Positions 8,427 to 18,095 of a DNA stretch of 64,000 nucleotides are shown here, one piece after another; position 1 is the first letter of the stretch, and every line of letters starts with the position of its first letter. A program made the position numbers and the translations under genes. The notes under the pieces were generated by a model. It did not search any database, was not told the origin of the DNA, and worked only from the letters and a program-made list of their open reading frames with translations. Source of the stretch: Ketobacter sp036337295. GTDB taxonomy: Bacteria; Pseudomonadota; Gammaproteobacteria; Pseudomonadales; Ketobacteraceae. The stretch is from assembly GCA_036337295.1 (NCBI GenBank), contig JAYZEN010000006.1, positions 62,001 through 126,000 on the forward strand. The letters run 5' to 3'.

Positions 8427-8939
8427 ATGAACGACACAAACGAAAACCCGATTTACGAGTTAAAGCCGGAGATAAATTTTTGTACCTGTGGCTGTGAGGC
8501 TCGCCTGGTAAAGGAACGCAGCGCGGAATCGGAGAAGGGAAAGCTCCGTTACGTGGTACGTTGCCTGGATGAAATCTGTGGTCACCAGGGCCGTTATACC
8601 CAGTATCCCTGGCAAGCCATTCTGGAGTGGAACAAGTCTCCCATGTCGGAGTTTCCAGAGGATTTTCGCATACCTTTCATGAACCTGACCGGTTTGAAAG
8701 GTGAGGAGATTCGCCAGAATCTGAATGAGCGCAGAATCGAGCTGGAACAGAAAATCAAACAGCTGCGTGCGGAAAAAGTCAGTGGCAATACGGAAGAGAT
8801 GAAGATCGCCCGCTTGCAGCTGATGTGGGTTATTTACGCACAGAGCTGGGCCAAGCTCAAATTTCCCCGGGAAGACGAACTGAATCCTCCGGAACGCTCC
8901 GAAACCGACGCGCATAGTAAGCAAACCCAGGAAGCCTGA
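8427..8939 (+). CDS. Uncharacterised protein with N-terminal zinc ribbon and coiled coil
   Basis: I do not recognise a named family. The 170-residue protein has a cysteine-rich N-terminal region: CTCGCEARLVK (about 20-30), then RCLDEICGHQGRYTQYPWQAILEWN, with Cys and His spaced as in a zinc ribbon. The middle (about 85-125) is strongly helical and charged (EEIRQNLNERRIELEQKIKQ) and likely forms a coiled coil. The N-terminal pattern resembles phage and Gram-negative zinc-ribbon proteins that end in A..AWN. It has no close neighbour in an operon and a poor ribosome site. Confidence 0.7.
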   Translation: MNDTNENPIYELKPEINFCTCGCEARLVKERSAESEKGKLRYVVRCLDEICGHQGRYTQYPWQAILEWNKSPMSEFPEDFRIPFMNLTGLKGEEIRQNLNERRIELEQKIKQLRAEKVSGNTEEMKIARLQLMWVIYAQSWAKLKFPREDELNPPERSETDAHSKQTQEA

Positions 8940-9006
8940 ACAAAAGCTTTTGCTAACGGGCTTAAGGATTTGCAACAATGGGGCTCAGTAAACGCTTTGC
9001 CCCATT

Positions 9007-10488
9007 ATGCTTTTAAGAACCCGATTCTACCTGCCACCACTGCGCACCAACTCTGTGGTTCGCCAGCATCTGCTGCAGACTTTGCGTCAAAGCGGCGGTG
9101 GTGCTTTGTGCCTGGTCTCGGCCCCGGCCGGATACGGCAAGACCACATTAATCAGCCAATGGCTGCATCATCACCCGCACCAGTTTGCCTGGCTAAGCCT
9201 GGGGCCGGAACACAATGTGCTGGAGGTGTTCTGGCTGTATGTCATTCAATCCCTGCAGCAAATTCAGCCGCGTCTGGGGCACGAGGCGCAGTCCATCTGG
9301 TTGCAATCGCCCCGGCACAATGATGCCAGTGTGGTGATTTCACTGCTCAACGATCTGGATGCCCTGTCGGAGCACAATCAATCCGATGATCCCATTACTC
9401 TGGTGCTGGATGATTTTCACTACATTACCAATCCGGAATTGATGGGACTCATCAACCTGTTCCTGGATCATCTACCGTCTTCCATTCGGGTGGTGATGAC
9501 CGCACGCACTCTGCCGGATCTGAAGCTGTCACGCCGTCGGGCCAATGGCCAGTTGGTGCAAGTGGGACTTGAAGAATTGCGTTTTGATGAACGCGAGGCG
9601 CTGGAGTTTTTTCATCGTTGCATGGCGCTGCCACAACCGGATACAACGCTCACGGCGCTGGGTCATAAAACAGAAGGCTGGGTGGCGGGCATGCAATTGG
9701 TGGCGCTGTCTTTGAAATCGGAACAGGCATCGGCCGATACCCTGTTGCACAAGCAGCAGCTGGATCGCCATGTTTCGGACTATTTGCTGGAAGAGGTGTT
9801 CCAGAAACAATCCTCCGAACGTCAGCGGTTCTTGGTGTTGTCTGCACTGACGCCTAAATTCTGTGCCGGTTTGTGCAATGCGGTGAGTGGGAACAGTGAC
9901 AGCCTGCAGGTGATCCTGGCGCTGGAAACCGGCGATCTGTTTTTGGTGCCCATGGATAATCATCGCACCTGGTATCGTTATCATGATTTGTTTCGTCAGT
10001 TCCTGCTGCAAATGGCGCAGCAATGGCCGTCGGCAGAACGCATTGCCTACTGTGAGCGGGCGCTGTCCTGGCTGCAGGAGAACGGCAATTACGTGGACGC
10101 CATGGAACTGTGCATTCAGCATGAACTGTGGCCACAGGCCCACCGTTTATTGAACGATGAGTGGCTGCAGCTGGAGCAGGGCGTGGCTGGCAGCCGGTCT
10201 TATTGGTTATCCCGTATGCCGTTGATGGATGGCACTGAAAAGGCGGTTGCTGTCAGTGCTGATCAGGCGGAACGCCCGTTGGATACGGGTAATGAAATTG
10301 AGCCTCTGACCCGCCGCGAGCAGGCGGTGTTGGCGCTGATCCAGCAGGGCTTATCGAACAAAGCCATTGCCGAATCCCTGTTCATCTCGCCCAACACCCT
10401 CAAGGTGCACATTCGCAACCTGTACGGAAAAATGGGGGTCGAGAACCGTACTCAAGCGCTGTTGAAACTGCAATCACCCTCCCGCTGA
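9007..10488 (+). CDS. LuxR-family ATPase transcriptional regulator (MalT/LAL type), shortened
   Basis: A STAND-type ATPase coupled to a DNA-binding domain. SAPAGYGKTTLISQW (about 38-52) is Walker A and LVLDDFHYI (about 137-145) Walker B. HDLFRQFLLQMAQ marks the end of the winged-helix part of the ATPase. The C-terminal LuxR helix-turn-helix is clear (LTRREQAVLALIQQGLSN, then SPNTLKVHIRNLYGKM). MalT-type regulators are usually about 900 residues with a long TPR sensor domain. Here, at 493 residues, it goes almost directly from ATPase to HTH, so the sensor is missing or reduced. It lies upstream of the ETF-QO gene, a plausible target, though this is inference. Confidence 0.87.
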   Translation: MLLRTRFYLPPLRTNSVVRQHLLQTLRQSGGGALCLVSAPAGYGKTTLISQWLHHHPHQFAWLSLGPEHNVLEVFWLYVIQSLQQIQPRLGHEAQSIWLQSPRHNDASVVISLLNDLDALSEHNQSDDPITLVLDDFHYITNPELMGLINLFLDHLPSSIRVVMTARTLPDLKLSRRRANGQLVQVGLEELRFDEREALEFFHRCMALPQPDTTLTALGHKTEGWVAGMQLVALSLKSEQASADTLLHKQQLDRHVSDYLLEEVFQKQSSERQRFLVLSALTPKFCAGLCNAVSGNSDSLQVILALETGDLFLVPMDNHRTWYRYHDLFRQFLLQMAQQWPSAERIAYCERALSWLQENGNYVDAMELCIQHELWPQAHRLLNDEWLQLEQGVAGSRSYWLSRMPLMDGTEKAVAVSADQAERPLDTGNEIEPLTRREQAVLALIQQGLSNKAIAESLFISPNTLKVHIRNLYGKMGVENRTQALLKLQSPSR

Positions 10489-10579
10489 ACCCGTTTCACC
10501 CTCATAAATCACCCCTGGGGGTGAGTTCTACAAGCGCGCTCTTGATTACGCTGGAACGGTCGCAATCAGGAGACTAAAC

Positions 10580-12286
10580 ATGGAACGGGAAACCCTTGAA
10601 TACGATGTCATCATTGTGGGCGCCGGGCCTGCGGGCCTGTCCGCCGCCTGCCGCCTGAAACAGAATGCGTTCCAGCAGGGGCGGGAATTGAGTGTTTGCG
10701 TGTTGGAGAAAGCTGCGGAGGTAGGGGCGCACTCCCTCTCCGGTGCCCTGTTACAACCAACGGCACTCAACGAGTTGTTCCCGGACTGGCGGGAGCGGGG
10801 GGCGCCGCTGCGGGTGCCGGTGACCCGGGATGACGTGCATTACCTGTTGTCTGAGCGTCGCAGTGTGCGATTCCCGGGGGTGCTGGCGTCCCGGGTCATT
10901 CACAATGATGGGAACTACATCATCAGCCTGGGGTTGTTGTGCCGCTGGCTGGCGCAACAGGCCCAAGACCTGGGGGTGGAGATCTATGCGGGCTTTACCG
11001 CCAATGAAGTGCTGTACGACGCAGACGGGGCGGTTCGGGGCGTACGCACCGGGGACATGGGCCTGGATCAGGAAGGCAATACCAAAGCGGGTTTTCAACC
11101 CGGCGTGGACCTGGTGGCGTCTTATACCCTGTTTGCCGAGGGCTGCCGTGGTCATCTGGGCAAACAACTGATCCAACGTTTTGACCTGGACCGTGACAGC
11201 GGCACCCAGCACTACGCCATCGGCATCAAAGAGGTGTGGGAGATCGACCCGGCCCGGCATGAGCCCGGCAAGGTGTTGCATTGTTTCGGGTGGCCGTTGT
11301 CCCGCTCTTCCACCGGGGGTGGTGCATTCCTCTATCACGGGGAGAACAATCAGGTGTCCCTTGGATTGATCACCGACCTCAACTACCGCAACCCCTGGCT
11401 TAGCCCCTTTGATGAATTACAGCAGTGGAAGCTGCATCCCCTGATCAAACCGATGCTGACCGGTGGCAAGCGCATTGCCTATGGTGCCCGTGCCATCAAC
11501 AAGGGCGGGTTGCAGGCGGTGCCCAAGCTGAGTTTTACGGGCGGTTTGTTGCTGGGCTGTGATGCGGGCTTTATGAATTACCCCAAGATCAAGGGCAACC
11601 ACACCGCAATGAAGAGTGGGATGCTGGCCGCGGACGTGGTGGCGGCGGCGCTGCAAAACGAGGCGGAAAAGAAAGCGGTGCCGGTACGGACAGACCCGAA
11701 CCCACAGTCTGGCTCGAACCCAAAGAGAGCCGATCTCACCTCGTACCAGACGGCGGTGCGTGAGTCCTGGCTGTACCGGGAACTATACCAGGCCCGCAAT
11801 GTGGCGCCTGCCATGCACCGTTTCGGTATGCTGTTGGGTTCGTTGTTCAGCTTTGTGGATTATGGCCTGCTGCGGGGGCGTCTGCCGCTGACGTTGCGGG
11901 ATGATCAACCGGATCATGCGACGTTACTGCCCTTGGATCGGGCTACGCCAATAACGTATCCCAAACCGGATGGGGTTATCACCTTTGACAAACTCGCTTC
12001 GGTTTACCTGTCCAACACCCACCATCGGGAGGATCAGCCCTGCCATCTGCAGCTGCGGGACCCTGATATTCCGCTGCAGTATAACCTGCCCCGGTTTCAG
12101 GAGCCGGCCCAGCGCTATTGCCCGGCAGGGGTGTATGAGGTGGTGGAGGAGGGCGGTAAAACCGTGTTCCGGATTAATGCCCAGAACTGCGTGCACTGCA
12201 AAACCTGCGACATCAAAGACCCCACCCAGAACATCACCTGGGTGCCGCCTGAGGCTGGCGGTGGGCCGAACTACACGGCCATGTAA
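10580..12286 (+). CDS. Electron transfer flavoprotein-ubiquinone oxidoreductase
   Basis: Passes electrons from ETF, reduced by acyl-CoA dehydrogenases, to ubiquinone at the inner membrane. The N-terminal DVIIVGAGPAGLSAACRL binds FAD; GAHSLSGALL and GCDAGFMNYPKIKGNHTAM are family hallmarks. The C-terminal iron-sulfur domain has RYCPAGVYE and NCVHCKTCDIKDPTQNI, giving the four Cys for a 4Fe-4S cluster. The length of 568 residues is normal. A segment around 370-390 (VRTDPNPQSGSNPKRAD) looks like an extra linker. The ribosome site AGGAG is good. The likely role is fatty-acid or alkane-derived acyl-CoA oxidation. Confidence 0.95.
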   Translation: MERETLEYDVIIVGAGPAGLSAACRLKQNAFQQGRELSVCVLEKAAEVGAHSLSGALLQPTALNELFPDWRERGAPLRVPVTRDDVHYLLSERRSVRFPGVLASRVIHNDGNYIISLGLLCRWLAQQAQDLGVEIYAGFTANEVLYDADGAVRGVRTGDMGLDQEGNTKAGFQPGVDLVASYTLFAEGCRGHLGKQLIQRFDLDRDSGTQHYAIGIKEVWEIDPARHEPGKVLHCFGWPLSRSSTGGGAFLYHGENNQVSLGLITDLNYRNPWLSPFDELQQWKLHPLIKPMLTGGKRIAYGARAINKGGLQAVPKLSFTGGLLLGCDAGFMNYPKIKGNHTAMKSGMLAADVVAAALQNEAEKKAVPVRTDPNPQSGSNPKRADLTSYQTAVRESWLYRELYQARNVAPAMHRFGMLLGSLFSFVDYGLLRGRLPLTLRDDQPDHATLLPLDRATPITYPKPDGVITFDKLASVYLSNTHHREDQPCHLQLRDPDIPLQYNLPRFQEPAQRYCPAGVYEVVEEGGKTVFRINAQNCVHCKTCDIKDPTQNITWVPPEAGGGPNYTAM

Positions 12287-12493
12287 GCGTTTTGCCCCTG
12301 GGGGCGACCGTTGCGCCGGAGTAGATTGACTTGTTTATAAAATGCCACCAAATCAGAGGGTTGAATCGCAGGTTTCCGGTTCCGGGCCGGTGTGGGCTCG
12401 GAGCTGGACGCGGTATAGGGGGGAACTGATTAGATAAAAACCGCGCAACCAGTTCAAATTTGGACATTTTGGCCGCGTCTTGGTCTATATTGA

Positions 12494-15493
12494 GTGAATA
12501 CGGATAAATATGGACGGACTGGTAGGATACCCTTGCATCACGCGGCAGGTAGCTCAGACAGGGACAGCGCACACAGGGATACAATCAGAAATTTCTTCAG
12601 GGCAGATATCAGCATCTGCCTGGGCATCGTCTTACTTTTTTTTTCCTCCCCGCTGTTTGCTCGTACGGCGGTAACGCTCCAGGATGATCTGCAGTCCGTT
12701 GCGGTCAGTCCTTTCGCAGAGTACTTCCTCGATCAGAACAGTGTTTTGACGCTCACCGATGTACAGGCCCTGCCTCGTCAGGACTGGTTTTCCAGTCAGA
12801 GCACAGCGCCCTTTTTCGGATACAGTTCCGACACTCTTTGGGTGCGGGTACACCTACAACACGGTGGCAGTGCAGCGCTCACCAGTTTGCTGGAAGTGCA
12901 GTATCCCTTGTTGGACTACGTGGACGTATTTGTATTCGAACAGGGTGAGCTGAGCCAGGAGTGGCACTTGGGAGATGCCTATCCCTTTGACCAGCGTCCG
13001 GTGGATGCCAACAACTTTATGGTGCCATTGCACTTTGAACCGGGCACACATCTGTATGTGTATCTGCGTATTCGCTCCACCAGCTCCCTTGGAGCGCCTC
13101 TTCGAATCTGGAACTACGATCATTATTTTGATGCCCAGCAGTCCACCATGGTGGGGCAGGGGCTTTACTACGGCATCATCCTGGTGATGGTGTTGTACAA
13201 CCTGTTTATTTATCTCAGCGTCCGGCATCTCAGTTACCTGTATTACATTGGCGCCGCGTTCGGTTGTTCTGCCTATGTGGCGTCAGTACAGGGAATCGGG
13301 TTCCAGTTCGTCTGGCCGGACTATCCCTGGATCAATACCTTCGCGATTCCTGCGGCACTGTCGATATTCGGCTTTATGGGGACCTTGTTCGCCATTTCGC
13401 TGTTGGATGTGCGGCGCAGCACACCCCGGCTGTATTGGGTCTTTGTGTTGCTGGCCAGCTGCTTCGTGGCGGTACTGGCCTTGAGCTTTGTGCTGGAATA
13501 CCGTTCCGCCACCATTCTGGTGTCCATGGTTGGCATGCCCACCACATTGATCGTGATCTGCTGCGGTTTCTATTTGATGCATCTGGGCGTGCGGGCGGCG
13601 CGCTTTTTTGTTCTGGCATGGACCGTATTGTTGTCGTCGGTGTTTATTACCGGGTTGAGCAAGTTCGGCGTTTTTCCCAGTCACCCGTGGATCAACTACT
13701 CTGTTCAGATTGCCTCGGCAGTGGAAGTGTTGCTGTTTTCTTTCGCGCTGGCGGATCGAATCAATGATGAACGCAAAGCCAAGTTGGATGCGCAAAAGCA
13801 GGTGGTGGAAAATGAGTTGAAAGTTCGGGCGGAGCACAAACGGCTGCTGGAACTGAAGTATCAGGCCGCGGTGGATGACCTGAAAACCCGCAAAAACCTG
13901 TTGATGGCACAGGCGGAGAACAATGCGAAAAGCCGTTTTCTGGCCACCATGAGCCATGAAATCCGCACGCCTCTGAATGGCGTGTTGGGGATGTCTGAAC
14001 TGATGTTGGATACCGGTCTGGACGAAGTGCAACGTCATTACCTGGCGTCGATCTCCCAATCCGGCAAGGCGTTGCTCGGCATCATTGATGACATCATGGA
14101 TTACGCCAAGATCGCCGAAGGGAATCTTGAGTTGAAAGTCGTCGATGTGGATCTGGAGCAGTTGTGCCGGGAGTGCATTACTTTCTTTTCCGCCAGTGCT
14201 GAATCCAAGCAATTGGACTTGCTGTGCTCCTTCGCACCGGGCACCCCGCGCCATGTAAAAGCGGACTCAGTACGACTGAGGCAGATCCTGCTCAATCTGC
14301 TGGCGAATGCCTTCAAGTTCACCCAGCAAGGCTATGTGAGTCTAAGAGTGTCATCCGCTCCGGCAATTCGGGATCAAAGTGCACAGCAAATTCGCTTTGA
14401 TGTGCTGGATACGGGGATAGGTATTGAGCATGCCGTGCAGAGAAAATTGTTTAAGGCCTTCAGCCAGGCGGATCTGACTGTTGCCCGCAAATTCGGGGGC
14501 ACCGGCCTGGGTTTGAATATCTCCAAAAAACTGTCGGAGTTAATGGGCGGCGAAATCGGTGTCGTCAGCACGCCCGGGCGCGGCAGTCGCTTCTGGTTCA
14601 GCATCGAGTGCCATCGGGCCGGGCGCAAGTTCATTCAGGAACGGCAACTGCCTATGGTGCCGCTGCAGAATAAATCACTCCTGATCATGACCGAATCCCT
14701 GACTCTGGCCCAGTTGCTACGGGAACAGGCGGTGGACTGGGGCATTCGCCCGTTGGTGGCCAATAGCTGGCTGGAAGGCACGGAAATGCTGCAGTTCGAA
14801 GCGAGCCAGGGCAATGGTGTGGATTACGTGGTTACCGATTACAGTCAGGCTGCCCTGGACTTTATCGGTGGTGTTTGCACCCGCGACCAACGCAACGGAC
14901 CGCGTTTTGTGTTGCTTAATGGGATGAATGCAGCCCAGCGTTGTGCTGAAAACCCTTATCCGGGGTTGATCCGCTGCCTGCAAAAGCCTTTTGTCCCTTG
15001 CCAGCTGTTGCAACTGTTATTGCAGTTCGAAGAAGTGCAGCTCCTGCCAGACATTGAACGCATGAAATCGGGTAACCCGGGGTTCCCGGGCAAAACTGTA
15101 TTGGTGGTGGAAGACAATCGCGTTAACCAAATGGTGATAGGCGGCCAACTCACCAAGTTGGGGGTAGACTATGTGCTCTGTGAGGACGGCCAGGCCGCCA
15201 TTGATTTGCTGTTGCGCAAGCACAACCACTTTGACCTGGTGCTGATGGATTGTGAAATGCCGGTGCTGGACGGCTATACCGCTGCCGGCCGTATTCGGCA
15301 GTTGGAGCAAAGCAAGCAGTGGCTGGCCCTGCCCATTGTCGCCCTCACAGCCCATGTCTTGAAAGAGCATCAGGAACAGGCCAGTCAATGTGGTATGAAC
15401 GAGCATCTGGCAAAGCCGGTGGATGCCCGCGCCTTGCAGGAAGTGTTGGCGCGCTATCTTCGATTCCAACCGCTTAAGGCTGGTAACCAGTAA
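12494..15493 (+). CDS. Hybrid sensor histidine kinase/response regulator with 7TMR-DISM sensor
   Basis: A membrane sensor of about 999 residues. After a signal segment (ICLGIVLLFFSSPLFA, about 41-56) comes a periplasmic 7TMR-DISMED2 domain (about 60-200), then seven membrane helices (about 210-420) and a coiled coil. The HisKA motif FLATMSHEIRTPLNG places the phosphorylated His near 488; the ATPase domain has LLNLLANAFKFT and GTGLGLNISKKL. A degenerate receiver-like segment (720-850) precedes a true receiver, VLVVEDNRVNQMV, with phospho-acceptor Asp near 919 in LVLMDCEMPVLDGY. The start is uncertain: GTG here, or TTG at 12533 which has a better AGGA site. No partner gene is adjacent. Confidence 0.9.
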   Translation: MNTDKYGRTGRIPLHHAAGSSDRDSAHRDTIRNFFRADISICLGIVLLFFSSPLFARTAVTLQDDLQSVAVSPFAEYFLDQNSVLTLTDVQALPRQDWFSSQSTAPFFGYSSDTLWVRVHLQHGGSAALTSLLEVQYPLLDYVDVFVFEQGELSQEWHLGDAYPFDQRPVDANNFMVPLHFEPGTHLYVYLRIRSTSSLGAPLRIWNYDHYFDAQQSTMVGQGLYYGIILVMVLYNLFIYLSVRHLSYLYYIGAAFGCSAYVASVQGIGFQFVWPDYPWINTFAIPAALSIFGFMGTLFAISLLDVRRSTPRLYWVFVLLASCFVAVLALSFVLEYRSATILVSMVGMPTTLIVICCGFYLMHLGVRAARFFVLAWTVLLSSVFITGLSKFGVFPSHPWINYSVQIASAVEVLLFSFALADRINDERKAKLDAQKQVVENELKVRAEHKRLLELKYQAAVDDLKTRKNLLMAQAENNAKSRFLATMSHEIRTPLNGVLGMSELMLDTGLDEVQRHYLASISQSGKALLGIIDDIMDYAKIAEGNLELKVVDVDLEQLCRECITFFSASAESKQLDLLCSFAPGTPRHVKADSVRLRQILLNLLANAFKFTQQGYVSLRVSSAPAIRDQSAQQIRFDVLDTGIGIEHAVQRKLFKAFSQADLTVARKFGGTGLGLNISKKLSELMGGEIGVVSTPGRGSRFWFSIECHRAGRKFIQERQLPMVPLQNKSLLIMTESLTLAQLLREQAVDWGIRPLVANSWLEGTEMLQFEASQGNGVDYVVTDYSQAALDFIGGVCTRDQRNGPRFVLLNGMNAAQRCAENPYPGLIRCLQKPFVPCQLLQLLLQFEEVQLLPDIERMKSGNPGFPGKTVLVVEDNRVNQMVIGGQLTKLGVDYVLCEDGQAAIDLLLRKHNHFDLVLMDCEMPVLDGYTAAGRIRQLEQSKQWLALPIVALTAHVLKEHQEQASQCGMNEHLAKPVDARALQEVLARYLRFQPLKAGNQ

Positions 15494-15612
15494 GCGCCAG
15501 CGGCTGCCGGCAAATTTCCGCGTATATCCGCTTCAGCCCTGTCTGGCAGGGCTATACTGCTATCCATGGGTGTATTCCGGGGGCCGGAGATGAGGCAGAG
15601 GATGAGGTCGCA

Positions 15613-17904
15613 GTGAACAGCACGGTCGCTCGTAACCTGTTGGTGATGTTGCTTTACTGGGGGCTCTCCCTGAGCACCGAGTTGCTGGCGATTCCCCCCG
15701 ACTATGCCACGCCGGTCTGGCCTTCTGCCGGTGTTGCCCTGGGCTTTGTGGTGATCTACGGTTCCAGCCTGTATCCGGGGGTGTTCCTTGGGGCCTTGGC
15801 GGCCAATCTTTACACCGCTTTCAGTCAGGGCATCCCCATTACCCTGGAACAGTTTTCGTTCGCGGCTGCCGTAGCCATCGGAGCCGTGCTGCAGGCTGGG
15901 GTGGGTCGTTACCTGATGGTGCGGCTGCGCTTGCTGCCCAATGAACTCACCAACGGAGCCCAGATCATTCGTTTCCTGTTGGTGGTTGGGCCGGTCAGTT
16001 GTCTGGTGAATTCCCTAAACGGCGCCACACTGTTAGTGCTGTTTGGCATCGTACCCTGGAGTGGGTGGCTCAGTAACTGGATCGTGTGGTGGGTCGGTGA
16101 CTCAGTAGGGGCGCTGGTGATCACCCCTTTTGTGGTTCGCATGCTGAAATGGTCCAGCGACGAATCCCGGGGTTGGCAGAGCGCGCTGATGCCGGTGATT
16201 TTCCTGGGGCTGGTGATTGCGTCGTTCTACTTCGTGCGTGGTCTGGAGCAGGCGAATCGGCGGGTAATGGTGGCGGACATCGGCCAGCAGTTCGAGGCGG
16301 TCTTGAAGCTCAATGTCAATGAGTTGCGAGTGGTGCTGGAAGCCGTCAGCAGTTTCCTCAGTGCCAGCAAGGCTGTCACGCCCGAAGACTTCGATACCTT
16401 CAGCGCGCCCCTGTTGCAAAGCAATGACTCTATTCTGGCGCTGCAGTGGGCACCGTTGATCCCCAACGAGGCGCGTGGCGATTTTGTCCTGTCCATACGG
16501 GGGCAGGGCTATCCGGTGTTTGAAATCCGGGAGCTTGGGGTTAAGGGTCGAATGCTGGTGAGCCGGGACAGGCCACAATACCTGCCACTGACCTATATCC
16601 ACCCTATGACAGGGAACGAGCGGGCTCATGGCCTGGATGTGCTGGCGTTGAACTATCGCCGCGAGCCAAGAGATATTTTGCAGAATGGCGAAGCCAAAGC
16701 CAGCAAGCCGGTGGTGTTGGTGCAGGAGTCCGGTGATGAGTTGTCTTATGTGCTGGCCGCCCCAGTGAAACGAGGCTCGCCCTCGGCCATCGCCGGCCTG
16801 GCCCAAGTGATTTTCAACATTCGACAATTGCTGGCTCAGGCCATAGACAAAGATGATTTGCGAGCAGCGTTGCGCCTGGTGGATGTCACCGATCCTGCCG
16901 AGCCGATCCTGCTGCATCGGGGGCAGTCAGCCCAGACTCAAGCCGAGTGGCACTCTGTTTTTCGATTTATGGGGCGTTCCATACGTATTGAGCTTTCCGC
17001 CACTCCAGACATCATGTCACGGGTCTCCTCCTGGCAAAGCTATGCGATTCTGATCGGTGGCCTGTTGTACGTGGCCCTGCTGGAAGCGGTGTTGCTCACC
17101 ATGCTGACACACCAGCGTATTATCGAGCGACAGGTGGACATCAAAACCCAGGAACTGGCGCAGGCCAAGGACTTTGCGGAGCGGGCCAGCATGAGCAAAA
17201 CCGAGTTTCTGGCCAGCATGTCCCATGAGCTGAGAACACCTTTGAACTCGGTCATCGGCTTCACCCGGCGGGTGCTGCGGCGCTCGGGTAGCCGCCTGGA
17301 TGAACGCAGCCGCGAGTCCCTGGTGATTGTGGAGCGCAATGCCAATCATTTGTTGGGGCTGATCAATAATCTACTGGACATCAGTAAGGTGGATCTGGGG
17401 AAGCTGGATCTCAGTATTTCAGAATTCCCGCTGGATGAGATGCTGATGGAGGCCCGCGATCAGTTCATGCCGCTGGCGAAAGCCAAAGACAACCGCTTTG
17501 TGCTCGATTGTCAGTTCCACGGCAAAATACAGGCTGATGCCACCCGCGTTCGGCAGATCATCATCAACCTCCTGTCCAATGCCATCAAATTCACCAGCGG
17601 GGGTGAGATCAAGTTGGCGCTGCGGGAGCAGGAGCTGTCTGGGGTGAAAGGCGTCATGCTGCAGGTGATGGATGACGGCATCGGGATCTCGTCGGAGGAT
17701 CTGGCCAAACTGTTCAATAAGTTTCAGAAGGTTGGCAAATCCGACAAGCTGAACCCGGAAGGGACCGGACTCGGATTGGCGCTGGTGAAAGAATTGGTGG
17801 AGCTGCTCAATGGAAAGGTCAGCGTCAGCAGCCAGCCGGGACAGGGCAGCACCTTCTCGGTTTGGCTGCCGCTGTTCAATAGTTTGTATTCAGATAAGGG
17901 GTGA
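15613..17904 (+). CDS. Membrane sensor histidine kinase with MASE1 and CHASE domains
   Basis: A 763-residue kinase. Residues 1-200 form the multi-helix MASE1 membrane sensor (PVWPSAGVALGFVVIYG is its signature). A CHASE-type periplasmic ligand domain follows (about 215-460, with LALQWAPLIPNEARGDF and TYIHPMTGNERAHGLD). A further helix near 475-495 leads to the kinase core. SMSHELRTPLNSVIG holds the phosphorylated His near 538; the ATPase domain shows IINLLSNAIKFTSGG and GTGLGLALVKEL. It has no receiver of its own. The start is GTG after GATGAGG. It ends only 10 bases before the left attachment repeat of the integrated element. Confidence 0.92.
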   Translation: MNSTVARNLLVMLLYWGLSLSTELLAIPPDYATPVWPSAGVALGFVVIYGSSLYPGVFLGALAANLYTAFSQGIPITLEQFSFAAAVAIGAVLQAGVGRYLMVRLRLLPNELTNGAQIIRFLLVVGPVSCLVNSLNGATLLVLFGIVPWSGWLSNWIVWWVGDSVGALVITPFVVRMLKWSSDESRGWQSALMPVIFLGLVIASFYFVRGLEQANRRVMVADIGQQFEAVLKLNVNELRVVLEAVSSFLSASKAVTPEDFDTFSAPLLQSNDSILALQWAPLIPNEARGDFVLSIRGQGYPVFEIRELGVKGRMLVSRDRPQYLPLTYIHPMTGNERAHGLDVLALNYRREPRDILQNGEAKASKPVVLVQESGDELSYVLAAPVKRGSPSAIAGLAQVIFNIRQLLAQAIDKDDLRAALRLVDVTDPAEPILLHRGQSAQTQAEWHSVFRFMGRSIRIELSATPDIMSRVSSWQSYAILIGGLLYVALLEAVLLTMLTHQRIIERQVDIKTQELAQAKDFAERASMSKTEFLASMSHELRTPLNSVIGFTRRVLRRSGSRLDERSRESLVIVERNANHLLGLINNLLDISKVDLGKLDLSISEFPLDEMLMEARDQFMPLAKAKDNRFVLDCQFHGKIQADATRVRQIIINLLSNAIKFTSGGEIKLALREQELSGVKGVMLQVMDDGIGISSEDLAKLFNKFQKVGKSDKLNPEGTGLGLALVKELVELLNGKVSVSSQPGQGSTFSVWLPLFNSLYSDKG

Positions 17905-17913
17905 TGGTTGATG

Positions 17914-17928
17914 ATGGTCGGAGTGAGA
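17914..17928. repeat. Distal attachment site of the island
   Basis: The 15 bases ATGGTCGGAGTGAGA repeat exactly at 23695-23709. Fourteen of them equal the complement of the tRNA-Pro 3' end including CCA. This copy has no tRNA attached, as expected for the far end of an element that recombined with the tRNA 3' end. Confidence 0.9.
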
Positions 17929-17991
17929 TCAACCGAACTAACGACTTAAGAATTTGAAATTAAAGCAATTATTGTTTTTCGGTCCGGATAT

Positions 17992-18011
17992 ATACCCCCG
18001 TTAATACCCCC
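17992..18011. repeat. Putative integrase arm-type sites, left end
   Basis: Two copies of ATACCCCC start 12 bases apart at 17992 and 18004, about 64 bases inside the left attachment site. The same pair with the same 12-base spacing occurs near the right end. Paired short repeats inside both ends of an element are typical arm sites bound by the N-terminal domain of tyrosine integrases. Confidence 0.6.
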
Positions 18012-18033
18012 AATTGAACGCCTTTGGCCGTGC

Positions 18034-18086
18034 TTGATGGTTGTACGCAACTAGCGTATAGTCTCCGTATGTACGCAACTAACGTA
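18034..18086 (+). promoter_or_regulatory. higBA promoter with two palindromic operators
   Basis: TTGATG (18034-18039) and TATAGT (18057-18062) are separated by 17 bases, a good sigma-70 promoter. Two near-identical palindromes, TACGCAACTAGCGTA (18044-18058) and TACGCAACTAACGTA (18072-18086), lie 28 bases apart. The first overlaps the -10 box and the second covers the start of the transcript and ribosome site. This suits autorepression by the HTH antitoxin. Confidence 0.75.
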
Positions 18087-18095
18087 TAGGTGGGA

